DNA of 21,086 bases from Bacteriovoracaceae bacterium (GCA_947500275.1 CANMSW010000010.1:1-21086), one strand, 5' to 3'. Positions 1 through 8,024 are shown, counted from the stretch's first letter. The notes: generated by a model not told the origin, from the sequence alone. Made by a program: numbers and translations.

Positions 1-74
1 CCCACTTTACACCAGAAGACTCCCCTGCCCGTCTTCCTCAGGTAAACTCTTCCGACCCACGCACCGAATCGCGC

Positions 75-103
75 TTGTGAACTGAAGGCGCCTTCGCTAC
101 CGA
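75..103 (+). promoter_or_regulatory. candidate promoter of the PLD gene
   Basis: A TTGTGA box at 75-80 is followed after exactly 17 bp by TACCGA at 98-103, and the ATG lies only 7 nt further on. The -35 box is fair and the -10 box is weak. A 12-bp perfect palindrome fills most of the spacer. If the promoter is used, the transcript would start at or within a base or two of the ATG. The call rests on position and similarity to two other starts in the window (3902 and 12016). Confidence 0.3.
84..95. promoter_or_regulatory. 12-bp perfect palindrome, possible operator
   Basis: GAAGGCGCCTTC is a perfect inverted repeat placed between the candidate -35 and -10 boxes upstream of the phospholipase-D-fold gene. 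A repressor bound there would block RNA polymerase. Position and symmetry are seen directly; the operator role is inference. Confidence 0.3.
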
Positions 104-110
104 GCAGAGC

Positions 111-1592
111 ATGAATCCACGCAGTACCTTTTTTCCCCTGATTCTTGCCCTTTTCTTCGCTGTTCCTTCGGTCTCCCAGGCCACCCCAAACCAAGTCGAA
201 GCATTCTTCACACCCGATCAAGGCGAATCGGCGTTTCGGGAAATCTACGCAACCCTTGCGAGCGCCCAAAAAGAAGCCCTCATCACCGTCTATAGCTGGA
301 GCGACAAGGACCTCGATCAGGCTATTCTCCAGGCACTTTCGAACGGGGCCACCGTGCGCTTAGTCCTGCATCCTGAACTCACCGCCAAGAAAAACCTCAT
401 GGATCGGTGTGCGGACTTAGAGAGTCATGGTGCCCAAATCAAAATAGCACCCCGAAACATGCACGAAAAATTCGTCCTCGTAGACGGCGCAGTCGCCATC
501 AACTCGAGCGCGAATTTTTCAATCGGAGCGCGCAAATTCTACTCTGAGAACATCGTCTTCATCCGCGCGCTCAGTGCTCTTTTAAGTCGCACCATTCGAG
601 ATGAATTTGCTTTCCTCTGGGATGCTTCACGCGACCTAATCACGCACCAAGAGCCTCTCGCACCGTTCATGGGCGGGGCTCAGCGGAGCCCAAAATCTGC
701 TCACTCAGAAGAAGCGATTCAATTTTACTCCTCAAGCATGAATCTCATCGCCAAGGAAACACAGGCCGAGAGTGAAGCACGCAAATCTGGAAAAGCCTTA
801 ACCCTCAGGCTCCGCACCTCCGAAAATCCCAAAGACGCGGGCGGCCCCCCTTGGGTCGTTCGGGACCTGATTATTGAAAGCATCGATGCCGCCCAAGTTC
901 GGATCGAGGGAAACCTCAATCACTTCAATATTCGTGAGATTGCCGATGCGCTTCTGCGGGCAGACGCGCGTGGAGTCGATGTCCGACTGAACGTTGACCA
1001 GCAAGAATATCAAACCGAGTGGAACCCAGATTTCATCGAGATGACTCCTTACTTTGTCTCCGAGTGGCGGAAGAGTCATCCGGGATTATCCCCCCCAGTG
1101 CGCATCAAAACCTACTCCCTTGAGCCGACGCCTGCGCATTGGTTGCTGAATCATCACAAGATTTTCCTGATCGATTACGTGGCGGGGCGCCCCTTACTTC
1201 CCTCCACTCGCCTTCTGACCGGTAGCTATAACTTCTCTAGAACGGCCGAACACGCGCAGTTCGATAATATGATCGAATTCCGGGGTGAAACCCACAAAGG
1301 GGTCTATCAGGCGTTTGCCGATGAATTTCGACACCTCTGGCAGTGGGGAAGAACTTCGAGTGATCAACTCGATGAAAACGCCCTCAATCGATGGCTCACC
1401 ATTGCCAGCGACGGGACCTTGGGGCTTCACTTTCACGAAGCCCAGGCGCTCAGTTGGACTGAAATGGAAGCGCTTCGGGAACGAGTGAAGAAACTCGCCC
1501 CGGGGTTGCTAGAAAACCTCACTCGCAAGACGGCCGAGTGTTCACGCTATCACGTCGTAAAAAAACAGTTCCTGGGCTGCCCAAACCCCTAA
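111..1592 (+). CDS. exported phospholipase D-like (HKD) protein
   Basis: This 493-residue protein has two HxKx4D phosphatidyltransferase/nuclease motifs. The first is His118-Glu-Lys120...Asp125, followed by a Ser/Asn-rich SSANFS strand. The second is His348-His-Lys350...Asp355, followed by GSYNFS. Two such motifs in one chain form one active site in the PLD superfamily, which includes phospholipases, cardiolipin synthases and nucleases such as Nuc. Residues 1-24 form a signal peptide (hydrophobic core LILALFFAVPS, then SQA), so it probably acts in the periplasm or outside the cell. The linker between the two lobes (about 175-245) is polar and variable. It is convergent with bamB, leaving 22 bp between stop codons. 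The substrate cannot be read from sequence: phospholipid hydrolysis, headgroup transfer and nuclease activity are all possible. The fold call is very secure; the specific activity is not. Confidence 0.9.
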   Translation: MNPRSTFFPLILALFFAVPSVSQATPNQVEAFFTPDQGESAFREIYATLASAQKEALITVYSWSDKDLDQAILQALSNGATVRLVLHPELTAKKNLMDRCADLESHGAQIKIAPRNMHEKFVLVDGAVAINSSANFSIGARKFYSENIVFIRALSALLSRTIRDEFAFLWDASRDLITHQEPLAPFMGGAQRSPKSAHSEEAIQFYSSSMNLIAKETQAESEARKSGKALTLRLRTSENPKDAGGPPWVVRDLIIESIDAAQVRIEGNLNHFNIREIADALLRADARGVDVRLNVDQQEYQTEWNPDFIEMTPYFVSEWRKSHPGLSPPVRIKTYSLEPTPAHWLLNHHKIFLIDYVAGRPLLPSTRLLTGSYNFSRTAEHAQFDNMIEFRGETHKGVYQAFADEFRHLWQWGRTSSDQLDENALNRWLTIASDGTLGLHFHEAQALSWTEMEALRERVKKLAPGLLENLTRKTAECSRYHVVKKQFLGCPNP

Positions 1593-1614
1593 AACAAGCG
1601 CCCAGGCACTGTGC

Positions 1615-2856
1615 TTAAGGATTCACTTCAAACTCATATCCATCGACTCGACCACGAGGGCGAGCTTTGGGTTGAGTTCTAAACGAGAAGGACAAAAGGT
1701 TGCCCCCCCCGCTCAACACATAAAGTTGCTTTTTCTGAGCGTCGACGAGCGGAGCGGTCGAAAAGCCACTCCCGTAACCACTGTGATATCTCCAAACGAG
1801 TTGCCCAGTCGTGCGGTCCAACGCGTAGAGGTACTGATGACTCGAACCGAAAACAAGGTACTGGTCGGTTTGCGCAATCGACGTCGGAACCCCCGAATCG
1901 AGATCGAACCTCCAAAGTTCTTTTCCATTGCTCTTTTGAATCGCCCGGAGCGTTCCGTCGCTTCCCGGGAGAAACACTCGCTGCTCATCCAGCGCCACGG
2001 ACCTGCATCCGCCCACATCCACTTTCCAGAGAACTTCCCCGCCCTTGCGCTTCAAAGCATAGAGAGCGCCGTCATAGGATGGGACATAGAGAACGTCTTT
2101 TTCTAAGACCGCTGGCGCATCCACATCAATGAACTTAATCCCACTGGAGAGCTTGCGCTCCCACTTCAACTGCCCGTCTTCACGATTGAGCACTACAAGG
2201 AAGCCATCACTTAAGCCCGCGATGATATCGGTACCATCTGCCAACGGCATCGCAGCGCCGCGAATGGTCGAATTTGCGCCGCTTCTTCGACGGTAATGCC
2301 AAAGCCATTTCCCCGTGCCGGCATCAAAAGCCCAAATCGTATCGTCGGAAGACGTCACAAAGACACGCCCCCCGTCGACCGTCGGACGTGAAACGTAGGG
2401 GTTCCTAAGCTCGTAGCGCCAATTCACGCGGCCGGTCTCGGAGTCGACGCTATAAAGGAAGCCATCCCCCCCGCCGAAATAGATCTGCCCCTGAGACTGC
2501 GTCAACTCACTGACCACTCCACCTGAGATCGGCAGCACCCAGCGCAGCTGCTGGGTGTCCGGGTAGATAGATATCAACCCCTTGCCCTGACTTCCGAAGA
2601 CTAGCGAGGGCCCAACCAAAATCGGATTAGACGATTCAAAACCGCGGTCTCCCGCTTCGCTCGTCTCACCCCAATACCGGGAGGCCAAGGTCCACTGTCG
2701 AACCAGAACTTTCGAATCAGAGAGTGCATCGGGATAGATATCTCTCCCAGCACACCCAACCGCAGACAAGCCTAAGAAAAGCGCAAGTAATGCGACGCCG
2801 TGAAAAGAGAGTTTCCAACCGTCTTGGACAGAAGTCCGGACGAGACACGTGTTCAT
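1615..2856 (-). CDS. bamB: outer-membrane assembly lipoprotein BamB (PQQ beta-propeller)
   Basis: The 413-residue protein starts with a lipoprotein signal peptide ending in SAVGC (lipidated Cys35). It continues with repeated blades of the PQQ/WD40-like type carrying motifs such as LYSVDSETGRVNWRYEL, IWAFDAGTGKWLWHY and LYALDRTTGQLVWRY. This is the pattern of BamB, the propeller lipoprotein of the BAM complex that helps BamA insert beta-barrels into the outer membrane. Length is near that of other BamB proteins (about 390). The ATG at 2856 is preceded by a GAAGGGG ribosome site with 8-nt spacing. The TPR gene upstream ends 23 bp before it, so the two are probably co-transcribed, matching the yfgM-bamB order known from enterobacteria. 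A general periplasmic PQQ-repeat protein is the alternative, but the context favours BamB. An 8-G tract lies in the coding strand near the 3' end (1703-1710). Confidence 0.85.
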   Translation of the reverse strand: MNTCLVRTSVQDGWKLSFHGVALLALFLGLSAVGCAGRDIYPDALSDSKVLVRQWTLASRYWGETSEAGDRGFESSNPILVGPSLVFGSQGKGLISIYPDTQQLRWVLPISGGVVSELTQSQGQIYFGGGDGFLYSVDSETGRVNWRYELRNPYVSRPTVDGGRVFVTSSDDTIWAFDAGTGKWLWHYRRRSGANSTIRGAAMPLADGTDIIAGLSDGFLVVLNREDGQLKWERKLSSGIKFIDVDAPAVLEKDVLYVPSYDGALYALKRKGGEVLWKVDVGGCRSVALDEQRVFLPGSDGTLRAIQKSNGKELWRFDLDSGVPTSIAQTDQYLVFGSSHQYLYALDRTTGQLVWRYHSGYGSGFSTAPLVDAQKKQLYVLSGGGNLLSFSFRTQPKARPRGRVDGYEFEVNP

Positions 2857-2879
2857 GAGGCAAACCCCTTCGAGTTTCT

Positions 2880-3839
2880 TTATTTCTTATCAGCAGGAAG
2901 ATCAGCCAGCAGCGACTCGGCGCGAGTTGCCATCGGCGTCTCGGCGAACTGCTTCTTCACTTGCTCGAGGGCCGTGCGAGCTCTCTCAGGCTTTCCGAGC
3001 GCTAGGGACGTGCGGGCTACCCCAAAGAGCGCATCGGCTTGCGCAGCCGACTCGCCGGTTGAAACGGCTTTTTCGTACGCAGCAAGAGCCTCTGAGCCTT
3101 TCCCGGCCGACTCTTGCACGGTGGCCAAGAGATTGAACGCTAAGCCCCGATCGAGCGCAGAGGGCGCGCTCTCGGTCGCTTTTCCGTACTGCTCAACTGC
3201 CTTGGTGAGATCCCCGTGGTCGAAATACAGTCCCGCGAGCGCCACGCGAGCTTCAAAGCCTGGACGAATCGATCCGTACTCCTCAGCTACTTTCTTAAGC
3301 TGTTGAATGGGGCCCGCATATTTTGCGTCGACATCGAATTTTTCGAATTGAGTTTTCTCGAGTTGCTCAGAAATCTGCTTCGACTCCTGTTGCTCAGCTT
3401 GGCGTTTTTTTGCCTCGGCAGCCTTCTCTTCCTCAGTTTGCTTTTTCTGAGCGTCGGCACTCGTTGGAGTCTCAGCTTTTGCGGCCTCTGCCGGAAGACC
3501 CAGGCCGATGCGCGCTTCGCGCACTTGTTGATCACTCAGGGCCTTCTGAGCCGTAAAGAGCCCATCATTCCCTGTCTTGAGGCGAGTCGCTTGGTGGTTC
3601 GTCCAGGCACTGTACGCAAGGGTCAATCCAAGGACGACTGCGACGATCGAGCCCAAGACTTTCGGCTCGCGAAGCCCCGAGAGGAGGCCCTCACCGATCA
3701 CGAGTTGAGTGGAGTCCATTGAGCTTCCGCTCAGGCCCGCTTCATTCATGTCTTTGCGAGCTGTCTTCTCAAATGAAGGATGGTTGGACGCGGTTTGATT
3801 AGCTGCTGTTTGAGTCGATGAAGTAGAGGTCATATCCAT
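2880..3839 (-). CDS. YfgM-like membrane-anchored TPR protein
   Basis: The 319-residue protein has a 60-residue polar N-terminus, one membrane segment (about 61-79, VLGSIVAVVLGLTLAYSAW), a long Lys/Glu/Gln-rich and probably helical stretch (about 118-175), then TPR-like helices to the C-terminus (for example FEARVALAGLYFDHGDLTKA, AFNLLATVQESAGKGSEALAAYEKA and DALFGVARTSLALGKPERA). This layout (cytoplasmic tail, single anchor, periplasmic TPRs) is that of YfgM, which associates with SecYEG and periplasmic chaperones. The bamB gene follows immediately, as in enterobacterial yfgM-bamB-der. The first ATG (3839) is only 4 nt past a good -10 box. The second ATG at 3833 (Met3) may therefore be the real, nearly leaderless start; Met31 is also possible. 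There is no clear ribosome site for either of the first two. The family assignment is by architecture and context, so moderate. Confidence 0.7.
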   Translation of the reverse strand: MDMTSTSSTQTAANQTASNHPSFEKTARKDMNEAGLSGSSMDSTQLVIGEGLLSGLREPKVLGSIVAVVLGLTLAYSAWTNHQATRLKTGNDGLFTAQKALSDQQVREARIGLGLPAEAAKAETPTSADAQKKQTEEEKAAEAKKRQAEQQESKQISEQLEKTQFEKFDVDAKYAGPIQQLKKVAEEYGSIRPGFEARVALAGLYFDHGDLTKAVEQYGKATESAPSALDRGLAFNLLATVQESAGKGSEALAAYEKAVSTGESAAQADALFGVARTSLALGKPERARTALEQVKKQFAETPMATRAESLLADLPADKK

Positions 3840-3843
3840 AAGG

Positions 3844-3871
3844 ATTAGAAGACATTTCGCAGGGTTGTCAA
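3844..3871 (-). promoter_or_regulatory. promoter of the yfgM-like/bamB pair
   Basis: On the minus strand a perfect TTGACA (3866-3871) is separated by 16 bp from TCTAAT (3844-3849, five of six consensus bases). The first ATG begins 4 nt downstream of the -10, so the RNA would begin at about the start codon. This is the best sigma70-type promoter in the window. Confidence 0.6.
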
Positions 3872-3893
3872 AAACAAAGGGTACCGCTACCCT
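3865..3893 (+). promoter_or_regulatory. candidate promoter of the first barrel gene
   Basis: TTGTCA (3865-3870, five of six consensus bases) is followed after 17 bp by TACCCT (3888-3893), then 8 nt to the ATG at 3902. Its -35 overlaps the -35 of the opposite promoter almost base for base. The -10 is weak (T, A and final T match). It is also one arm of a dyad (3878-3893), so part of the signal could be an operator rather than a promoter. Confidence 0.35.
3878..3893. promoter_or_regulatory. 16-bp dyad, possible operator
   Basis: AGGGTA-CCGC-TACCCT is a perfect 6-bp inverted repeat with a 4-bp centre, located between the divergent yfgM-like and barrel genes. The right arm coincides with the candidate -10 of the rightward gene. 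It could equally form an RNA hairpin only if transcription starts upstream, which the short leader argues against. Confidence 0.35.
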
Positions 3894-3901
3894 GAGAATC
3901 T

Positions 3902-4450
3902 ATGCAGCACGGACGCAGCATTTCTAACCAGGCCCATCCCACCTTCCCTTCCCAAAGGGGGGCGTATCGCATCGCTCCACTGACGAGCTTAGCGATCTGT
4001 TTGGTCACTGGATTAACGCTCCGGTCCGCTCAAGCCCGGGAATTACAGGGTCGTTTAGGGGTCGGCTATAACTCCGAATTCGCGCAAGGCGCCGTCCCCT
4101 CGATCAGCCTGAAATACGCATTAGCGCGAGACTTGGGCACTGAGTTAGTGGTGGGCGTTGACACGGCGTCCCCTACTTCAACCGTAGCAGCCGTCAAATT
4201 TTCAAAAGGACTCTTTTTTGAAACCAACCTGAACTTCAATGCGTTTGCCGGTCTGGGAATGGTGAACGCTCATTCCAACTCCGGCGTCGAGTGCCTGGCT
4301 GGGTTTGGTCTCGAGTTTTTTATTCCAGGCCTCGAGAGTGTCGGTTTTTCGACGGACACGGGGGTTTCACTCGGAACTGGAAGCGGATCGTTTGCACTCC
4401 GCACTTTGGGTGTGAGCTTCTTAAACGCCGGGATTCACTTCTACTTCTGA
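3902..4450 (+). CDS. small outer-membrane beta-barrel-like exported protein
   Basis: I do not recognise a named family. The 182-residue protein has a long polar N-terminus, then a hydrophobic signal segment (about 26-41) and a likely cleavage after SAQA (about residue 45). The mature part alternates polar and hydrophobic/aromatic residues in short strands separated by Gly/Ser/Asn turns (GRLGVGYNSEF, FFETNLNFNAFAGLG, CLAGFGLEFFI). It ends in Phe (GIHFYF), as outer-membrane barrels do for recognition by BAM. At this size an 8-strand barrel is plausible. It lies 30 bp upstream of a second barrel gene on the same strand, so the two probably form an operon, and it sits next to bamB. No clear ribosome site is seen at the ATG; no better in-frame ATG exists downstream. 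Function unknown. Confidence 0.65.
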   Translation: MQHGRSISNQAHPTFPSQRGAYRIAPLTSLAICLVTGLTLRSAQARELQGRLGVGYNSEFAQGAVPSISLKYALARDLGTELVVGVDTASPTSTVAAVKFSKGLFFETNLNFNAFAGLGMVNAHSNSGVECLAGFGLEFFIPGLESVGFSTDTGVSLGTGSGSFALRTLGVSFLNAGIHFYF

Positions 4451-4480
4451 ACGTTCGGATTAAACGGGGGCGCCTAGCTG

Positions 4481-5293
4481 ATGAATCGAAAAGCGTCGAT
4501 ATCCTTTCCGATCTCGAAAGAGAGTGCGCTCGCCCTCGTCGCCTTGTATTTCTTTTTGAGCCCGAGTCAGGGATTCGCTCAACCGATTCCTCCACCGAGC
4601 GCCCCCCCGGGGGCCGCACCCACGGAGCCTAAAAAGGCGCCCTCGAGCAAAAACTCGGGTGATTTGGACGCTTCCCCCTGGGCCGGTTATGGCGAGTTCA
4701 ACGAAGAGGAAGAAGAAATCGCGGATACTCGTTTTTTCCAGACCGGCCGATTCTTCGGAGTGAGTCTCGGAGGCGGCATGGCGGGCGCCTTAGGAAATCG
4801 CGGTCTCTTGTGGCAGGGGGGGTTCCCGTCGATCGACCTGAAAGTTCACTATTGGTTCGACTTTAATCTGGCGCTCGACCTTGGGTTCAATCAATCGAGC
4901 TTCTTTTACGAGATTCTCTCGAGAGGCGAGCGCGTGGATATTAAACAGAGCTCATTTGGGGCATCTGTGAAATATTATATCCCCACTCAAAACCTATCGT
5001 CGGCTATCGGCTTCGCTAGCCCCTATCTTGTGCTCGGGATTGCCTCGTACACGAAACAGGATTTCTCGGAGAAGACTGAGGCCACGACGGAAGATTCCCA
5101 AGCAGGCGTCAATGCGGGCGCGGGCCTAGAGTTCGTGATCTCCCACCGTAAGACCTACCTCACGGTGGAGGGCCGCCTGCATAGCATCCCTTACCTGGAC
5201 TCAAATAGTACTGACTTTGCGACGACCAACGCGATCGACGACCTTGCCGGCTTGCACTGGAATACGTCAGTCTCGATCCTCTTCACTTGGTAA
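4481..5293 (+). CDS. outer-membrane beta-barrel protein with Pro-rich linker
   Basis: The 270-residue protein has a signal peptide (about 1-33, core ALALVALYFFLSPSQGFA), then a Pro/Ala/Lys-rich linker (34-62) and a short acidic patch (NEEEEE, about 74-79). From about residue 86 it shows barrel strands (FFGVSLGGGMAGALG, IDLKVHYWFDFNLALDLGFNQSSF, SSFGASVKYYI, SPYLVLGIASY, AGVNAGAGLEFVI, TYLTVEGRLHSI) and finishes with SVSILFTW, a typical aromatic C-terminal strand. This pattern resembles the outer-membrane beta-barrel domain proteins frequent in myxobacteria and Bdellovibrio-like genomes, some tied to gliding machinery; that link is only a possibility. It follows the smaller barrel gene by 30 bp and converges on der with 13 bp between stops. 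No catalytic motif is visible. Confidence 0.7.
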   Translation: MNRKASISFPISKESALALVALYFFLSPSQGFAQPIPPPSAPPGAAPTEPKKAPSSKNSGDLDASPWAGYGEFNEEEEEIADTRFFQTGRFFGVSLGGGMAGALGNRGLLWQGGFPSIDLKVHYWFDFNLALDLGFNQSSFFYEILSRGERVDIKQSSFGASVKYYIPTQNLSSAIGFASPYLVLGIASYTKQDFSEKTEATTEDSQAGVNAGAGLEFVISHRKTYLTVEGRLHSIPYLDSNSTDFATTNAIDDLAGLHWNTSVSILFTW

Positions 5294-5306
5294 TGCAAGT
5301 CGGTCC

Positions 5307-6932
5307 TCAGCGCGGCTGCATGGGGCGCGCTTTCGCTTTCACAAACGACGGGCGGCTCTGCCTGTTTTTTCCTGATTTAGCTTCCACAAAGAGCAATCGA
5401 ATCGGATTGCCCATATAGCCCCATTTTTTTCGAATCTGATTCACCAAGTTGCGCTTCAAGCTGAAGTGCACTTTCTTAGGATCGTTCACATGACAAACGA
5501 AAGTCGGAGGGTGCCGTCCCGACTGATGACACAAGTAAAACTTCGCATTCATCGGATTGTGAACACCCGACTGATTGCGAACCCATTCCGTGAACTCGTT
5601 CGTCGAAAGTCGCAAGCGGCGCTGTTTTAGGATTTCGACGACTAACTCACCAAGACCACGAAGCCCCTTGCGCTCTTTCGCGCTCAGAAAAACAACCGGC
5701 GCATAACGAAGGTACGCCATTTTGTCTCGGACCTGGTCCGCAGCCATTTCCATCGTGAAGTCTTGATTCTTTTTCTGCGTATCCCACTTATTGATCGCCA
5801 GGATTACCCCGCAGCCCACTTCTTCGATCAAGCCGCCGATTTTCTCGTCCTGATCCATGAGGCCCATTTCGCCATCGAGGACCAAGATCGCCACATCGCA
5901 ACGATCGAGCGCTTTACGGGCTTGAACAACCGAAAGAACCTCGACTCCTTGTTCGGTTTTTGACTTCCTTCGAATCCCTGCCGTATCGATCAAGACGACG
6001 GGAATCTCATCGAGCTCCGCAGGCGAATCGACTGAGTCGACCGTCGTGCCCGCAATCGGGCTCGTGATCATGCGTCGCTCACCCAAAATTGCGTTCACGA
6101 GGGTGCTTTTGCCGACGTTCGGGCGCCCGACGATTGCTATCCGCGGCGCGCGTTTCAGTTCAAACTCTTCTTCCTCTTCGACCTCTTCCTCGAGAGCATC
6201 TACGTCAAACTCTCCCGAATCCGATCCATCGCTATCGCTCTCGGCGTCGAACGCGAGATCCGAAACCTCGGAATCCAGCTCCTCGTCTTCGTCTTGTTCC
6301 TCTTCGTCCCACGAGTCGTCTTCCAGCGTCTCTGAATCCTCGTCGCTTGGCGAGTCAAGAAGCCCCAAGTGCGAGATGATGACCTGCTTGAGATCGTCGA
6401 TACCGCGGTTGTGCTCGGCAGAAACCGTCAACACGTCATCCATTCCGAGCGACAAGAATTCGTGAGCCGCATCCTCATGGCCTTCGGTATCCACTTTATT
6501 GACGCAGACCAGAGTGCGAACTCCTCGGGTTTCAATCCCCGACTCTTTGAGCTTCCGGAGAATTTCACGATCGCCTGGGTTCACGCCCGCACGTCCGTCA
6601 GCCAAAAAGATCACCACGTCTGCATGATTGAGCGCCAAGCGAACTTGGTTTTCAATCTCGTCGGCGAAACGCTCGCCTCCGAGCCCCCCCGTATCGACCA
6701 GACGAACGATATGCTCACGTCCTCCCACCATCCAGCGCGTACCCCCCTCAAGACGATCGCGGGTCACACCGGGCTCATCATGCACAAGCGCACGTCTTCG
6801 ACCGTAGAGACGATTAAAAAGGGTGCTTTTGCCCACGTTCGGACGACCGACAATCACAATACGTGGCGCGCCTTCAGGGATCTGATCTTGATCGAGTGCC
6901 GTGGAGCGGGGAGTTGATTTTTTACGAGCCAT
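5307..6932 (-). CDS. der: ribosome biogenesis GTPase Der (EngA)
   Basis: Der is a double-GTPase needed for 50S subunit maturation. Domain 1 has the P-loop GRPNVGKST (29-37), DTGG (80-83), NKVD (145-148) and SAE (171-173). Domain 2 has GRPNVGKST (269-277), DTAG (316-319), NKWD (381-384) and SAK (417-419). The C-terminus (about 440-520) is the KH-like domain with the usual FYLCHQSGRHPPTFVCHVNDP stretch in slightly varied form. At 541 residues it is longer than most Der proteins. The extra length lies mainly in a very acidic Asp/Glu/Ser linker between the G domains (about 194-258), plus a basic tail. It is the third gene of the leftward rnc-era-der group, 27 bp after era. All nucleotide-binding motifs are intact, so it should be functional. 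Confidence 0.97.
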   Translation of the reverse strand: MARKKSTPRSTALDQDQIPEGAPRIVIVGRPNVGKSTLFNRLYGRRRALVHDEPGVTRDRLEGGTRWMVGGREHIVRLVDTGGLGGERFADEIENQVRLALNHADVVIFLADGRAGVNPGDREILRKLKESGIETRGVRTLVCVNKVDTEGHEDAAHEFLSLGMDDVLTVSAEHNRGIDDLKQVIISHLGLLDSPSDEDSETLEDDSWDEEEQDEDEELDSEVSDLAFDAESDSDGSDSGEFDVDALEEEVEEEEEFELKRAPRIAIVGRPNVGKSTLVNAILGERRMITSPIAGTTVDSVDSPAELDEIPVVLIDTAGIRRKSKTEQGVEVLSVVQARKALDRCDVAILVLDGEMGLMDQDEKIGGLIEEVGCGVILAINKWDTQKKNQDFTMEMAADQVRDKMAYLRYAPVVFLSAKERKGLRGLGELVVEILKQRRLRLSTNEFTEWVRNQSGVHNPMNAKFYLCHQSGRHPPTFVCHVNDPKKVHFSLKRNLVNQIRKKWGYMGNPIRLLFVEAKSGKNRQSRPSFVKAKARPMQPR

Positions 6933-6959
6933 GGGGAGTTTCTCTCAGTCTTTTAAAAT

Positions 6960-7952
6960 TCAGCGGGAATGACGGGGGCGGGCATCGTCTTTCCGCTTTT
7001 CGGGTAGATGATATCCCAGGCGCTTCAGCGCTTCGGCATCTCGACTCCACTCTTTCAAGAGTTTCACGGTCAGACCCAAGAAGACTTTTTCGCCTACAAA
7101 CTTTTCAATCTGAGCACGGGCGGCCGAACCAATATCACGGATCTTTCGCCCTGCAGCTCCGACCACCATGCCTTTCTGACTTTCACGCTCCACGTGAATC
7201 GTCGCTTCGATCCGAGGCGGTTTTGCATTCTCATCAAAAAGCGTGATCTCGACCGCGCAGGAATAGGGGAGCTCTTCTCCCAACTGCAGTAAAAGCTGCT
7301 CGCGAATCTTCTCGGCCACGAAAAACTTCACAGGCCGATCCGAAAGTTGATCCGGATCGGGATAGTAAAACTCCCCTTCCGGAATCCGCTTCCAAGTTTC
7401 AGCCAAAAGCTCTTTCACGCCGCGGCCTTTATAAGCTGATATCCGGTACGGTTCGCCCCCTTCGAGGGTCTCGAGCTGAATGCCCATTGCGAGCGCTTTC
7501 GTGCGAACCTGCTCGATTAACTGCAAAGCCGGGGGGGCGAGGGACAGCTTCAGATCGCTTTTGTTGAGGATGAAAAGCACCGGCGATTTTGCCAGCGTCA
7601 GGAGCTTAAGGACCGTCTCCTCGTGATCGAGGCGTGAGTTGGGATCCACGAGGTACCAGACCACGGACGGGGCCTCGAGCGCTTCACGGGCCTGCGAGAC
7701 CATGTACTCATTGATTCCGCCTTCGCGGGCCTTATGAATCCCAGGCGTATCCATAAAGACGATCTGACCCATGGCTTTCTCGGTCAGAATCCCGAGCACG
7801 TTTTCCCGGGTCGTCTGTGCTTTCGGGGTGACGATGCTGAGACTCGTACCCAGCAATCGATTCAAGAGCGTCGACTTGCCCGTATTGGGGCGTCCCGCAA
7901 TCGCTACGTATCCTGATTTAAGGGCTTTTTTCTGGGGTGAATTGGGCTTCAT
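6960..7952 (-). CDS. era: GTPase Era
   Basis: Era is the 16S rRNA-binding GTPase for 30S maturation. From the chosen ATG (330 residues) the motifs are GRPNTGKS (20-27), DTPG (68-71), NKSD (130-133) and SAYKG (172-176). A C-terminal KH domain follows (KFFVAEKIREQLL at 209-221 and GAAGRKIRDIGSAARAQIEKF at 265-285). An in-frame TTG at 7961 would add three residues, but it directly abuts the ribosome site. The ATG at 7952 has GGAAG (7962-7966) with 9-nt spacing and is preferred. It lies between rnc (72 bp upstream) and der (27 bp downstream) on the same strand. The rnc-era pairing is classical. A basic tail (310-330) is slightly longer than usual. Confidence 0.97.
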   Translation of the reverse strand: MKPNSPQKKALKSGYVAIAGRPNTGKSTLLNRLLGTSLSIVTPKAQTTRENVLGILTEKAMGQIVFMDTPGIHKAREGGINEYMVSQAREALEAPSVVWYLVDPNSRLDHEETVLKLLTLAKSPVLFILNKSDLKLSLAPPALQLIEQVRTKALAMGIQLETLEGGEPYRISAYKGRGVKELLAETWKRIPEGEFYYPDPDQLSDRPVKFFVAEKIREQLLLQLGEELPYSCAVEITLFDENAKPPRIEATIHVERESQKGMVVGAAGRKIRDIGSAARAQIEKFVGEKVFLGLTVKLLKEWSRDAEALKRLGYHLPEKRKDDARPRHSR

Positions 7953-7961
7953 GAACAACAA

Positions 7962-7966
7962 CTTCC
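7962..7966 (-). promoter_or_regulatory. ribosome binding site that sets the era start
   Basis: GGAAG on the minus strand stands 9 nt from the ATG at 7952 and 0 nt from the alternative TTG at 7961, which decides for the ATG. Confidence 0.6.
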
Positions 7967-8024
7967 GATCTTTTTCTCTGCCAGCTTTGTCAGGACGGTC
8001 TTGGATTTAAGTGAGTTAAATAGG

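Noticed and set aside
15..36. Inverted repeat GAAGAC/GTCTTC with a 10-nt loop
   Set aside because: Six pairs with a large loop and no T tract; too weak for a terminator and upstream context is missing.
1703..1710. Eight-G tract in bamB as a phase-variation site
   Set aside because: It encodes an ordinary Gly-Gly-Gly turn near the 3' end, and similar C/G runs occur in many genes here; BamB is not a usual phase-variable protein.
6046..6465. Long Ser-rich plus-strand ORF across der
   Set aside because: It is the antisense of the acidic Asp/Glu/Ser linker; der itself has every GTPase motif.
7953..7961. TTG start adding three residues to era
   Set aside because: It touches the GGAAG ribosome site with no spacing; the ATG at 7952 has a proper 9-nt gap.
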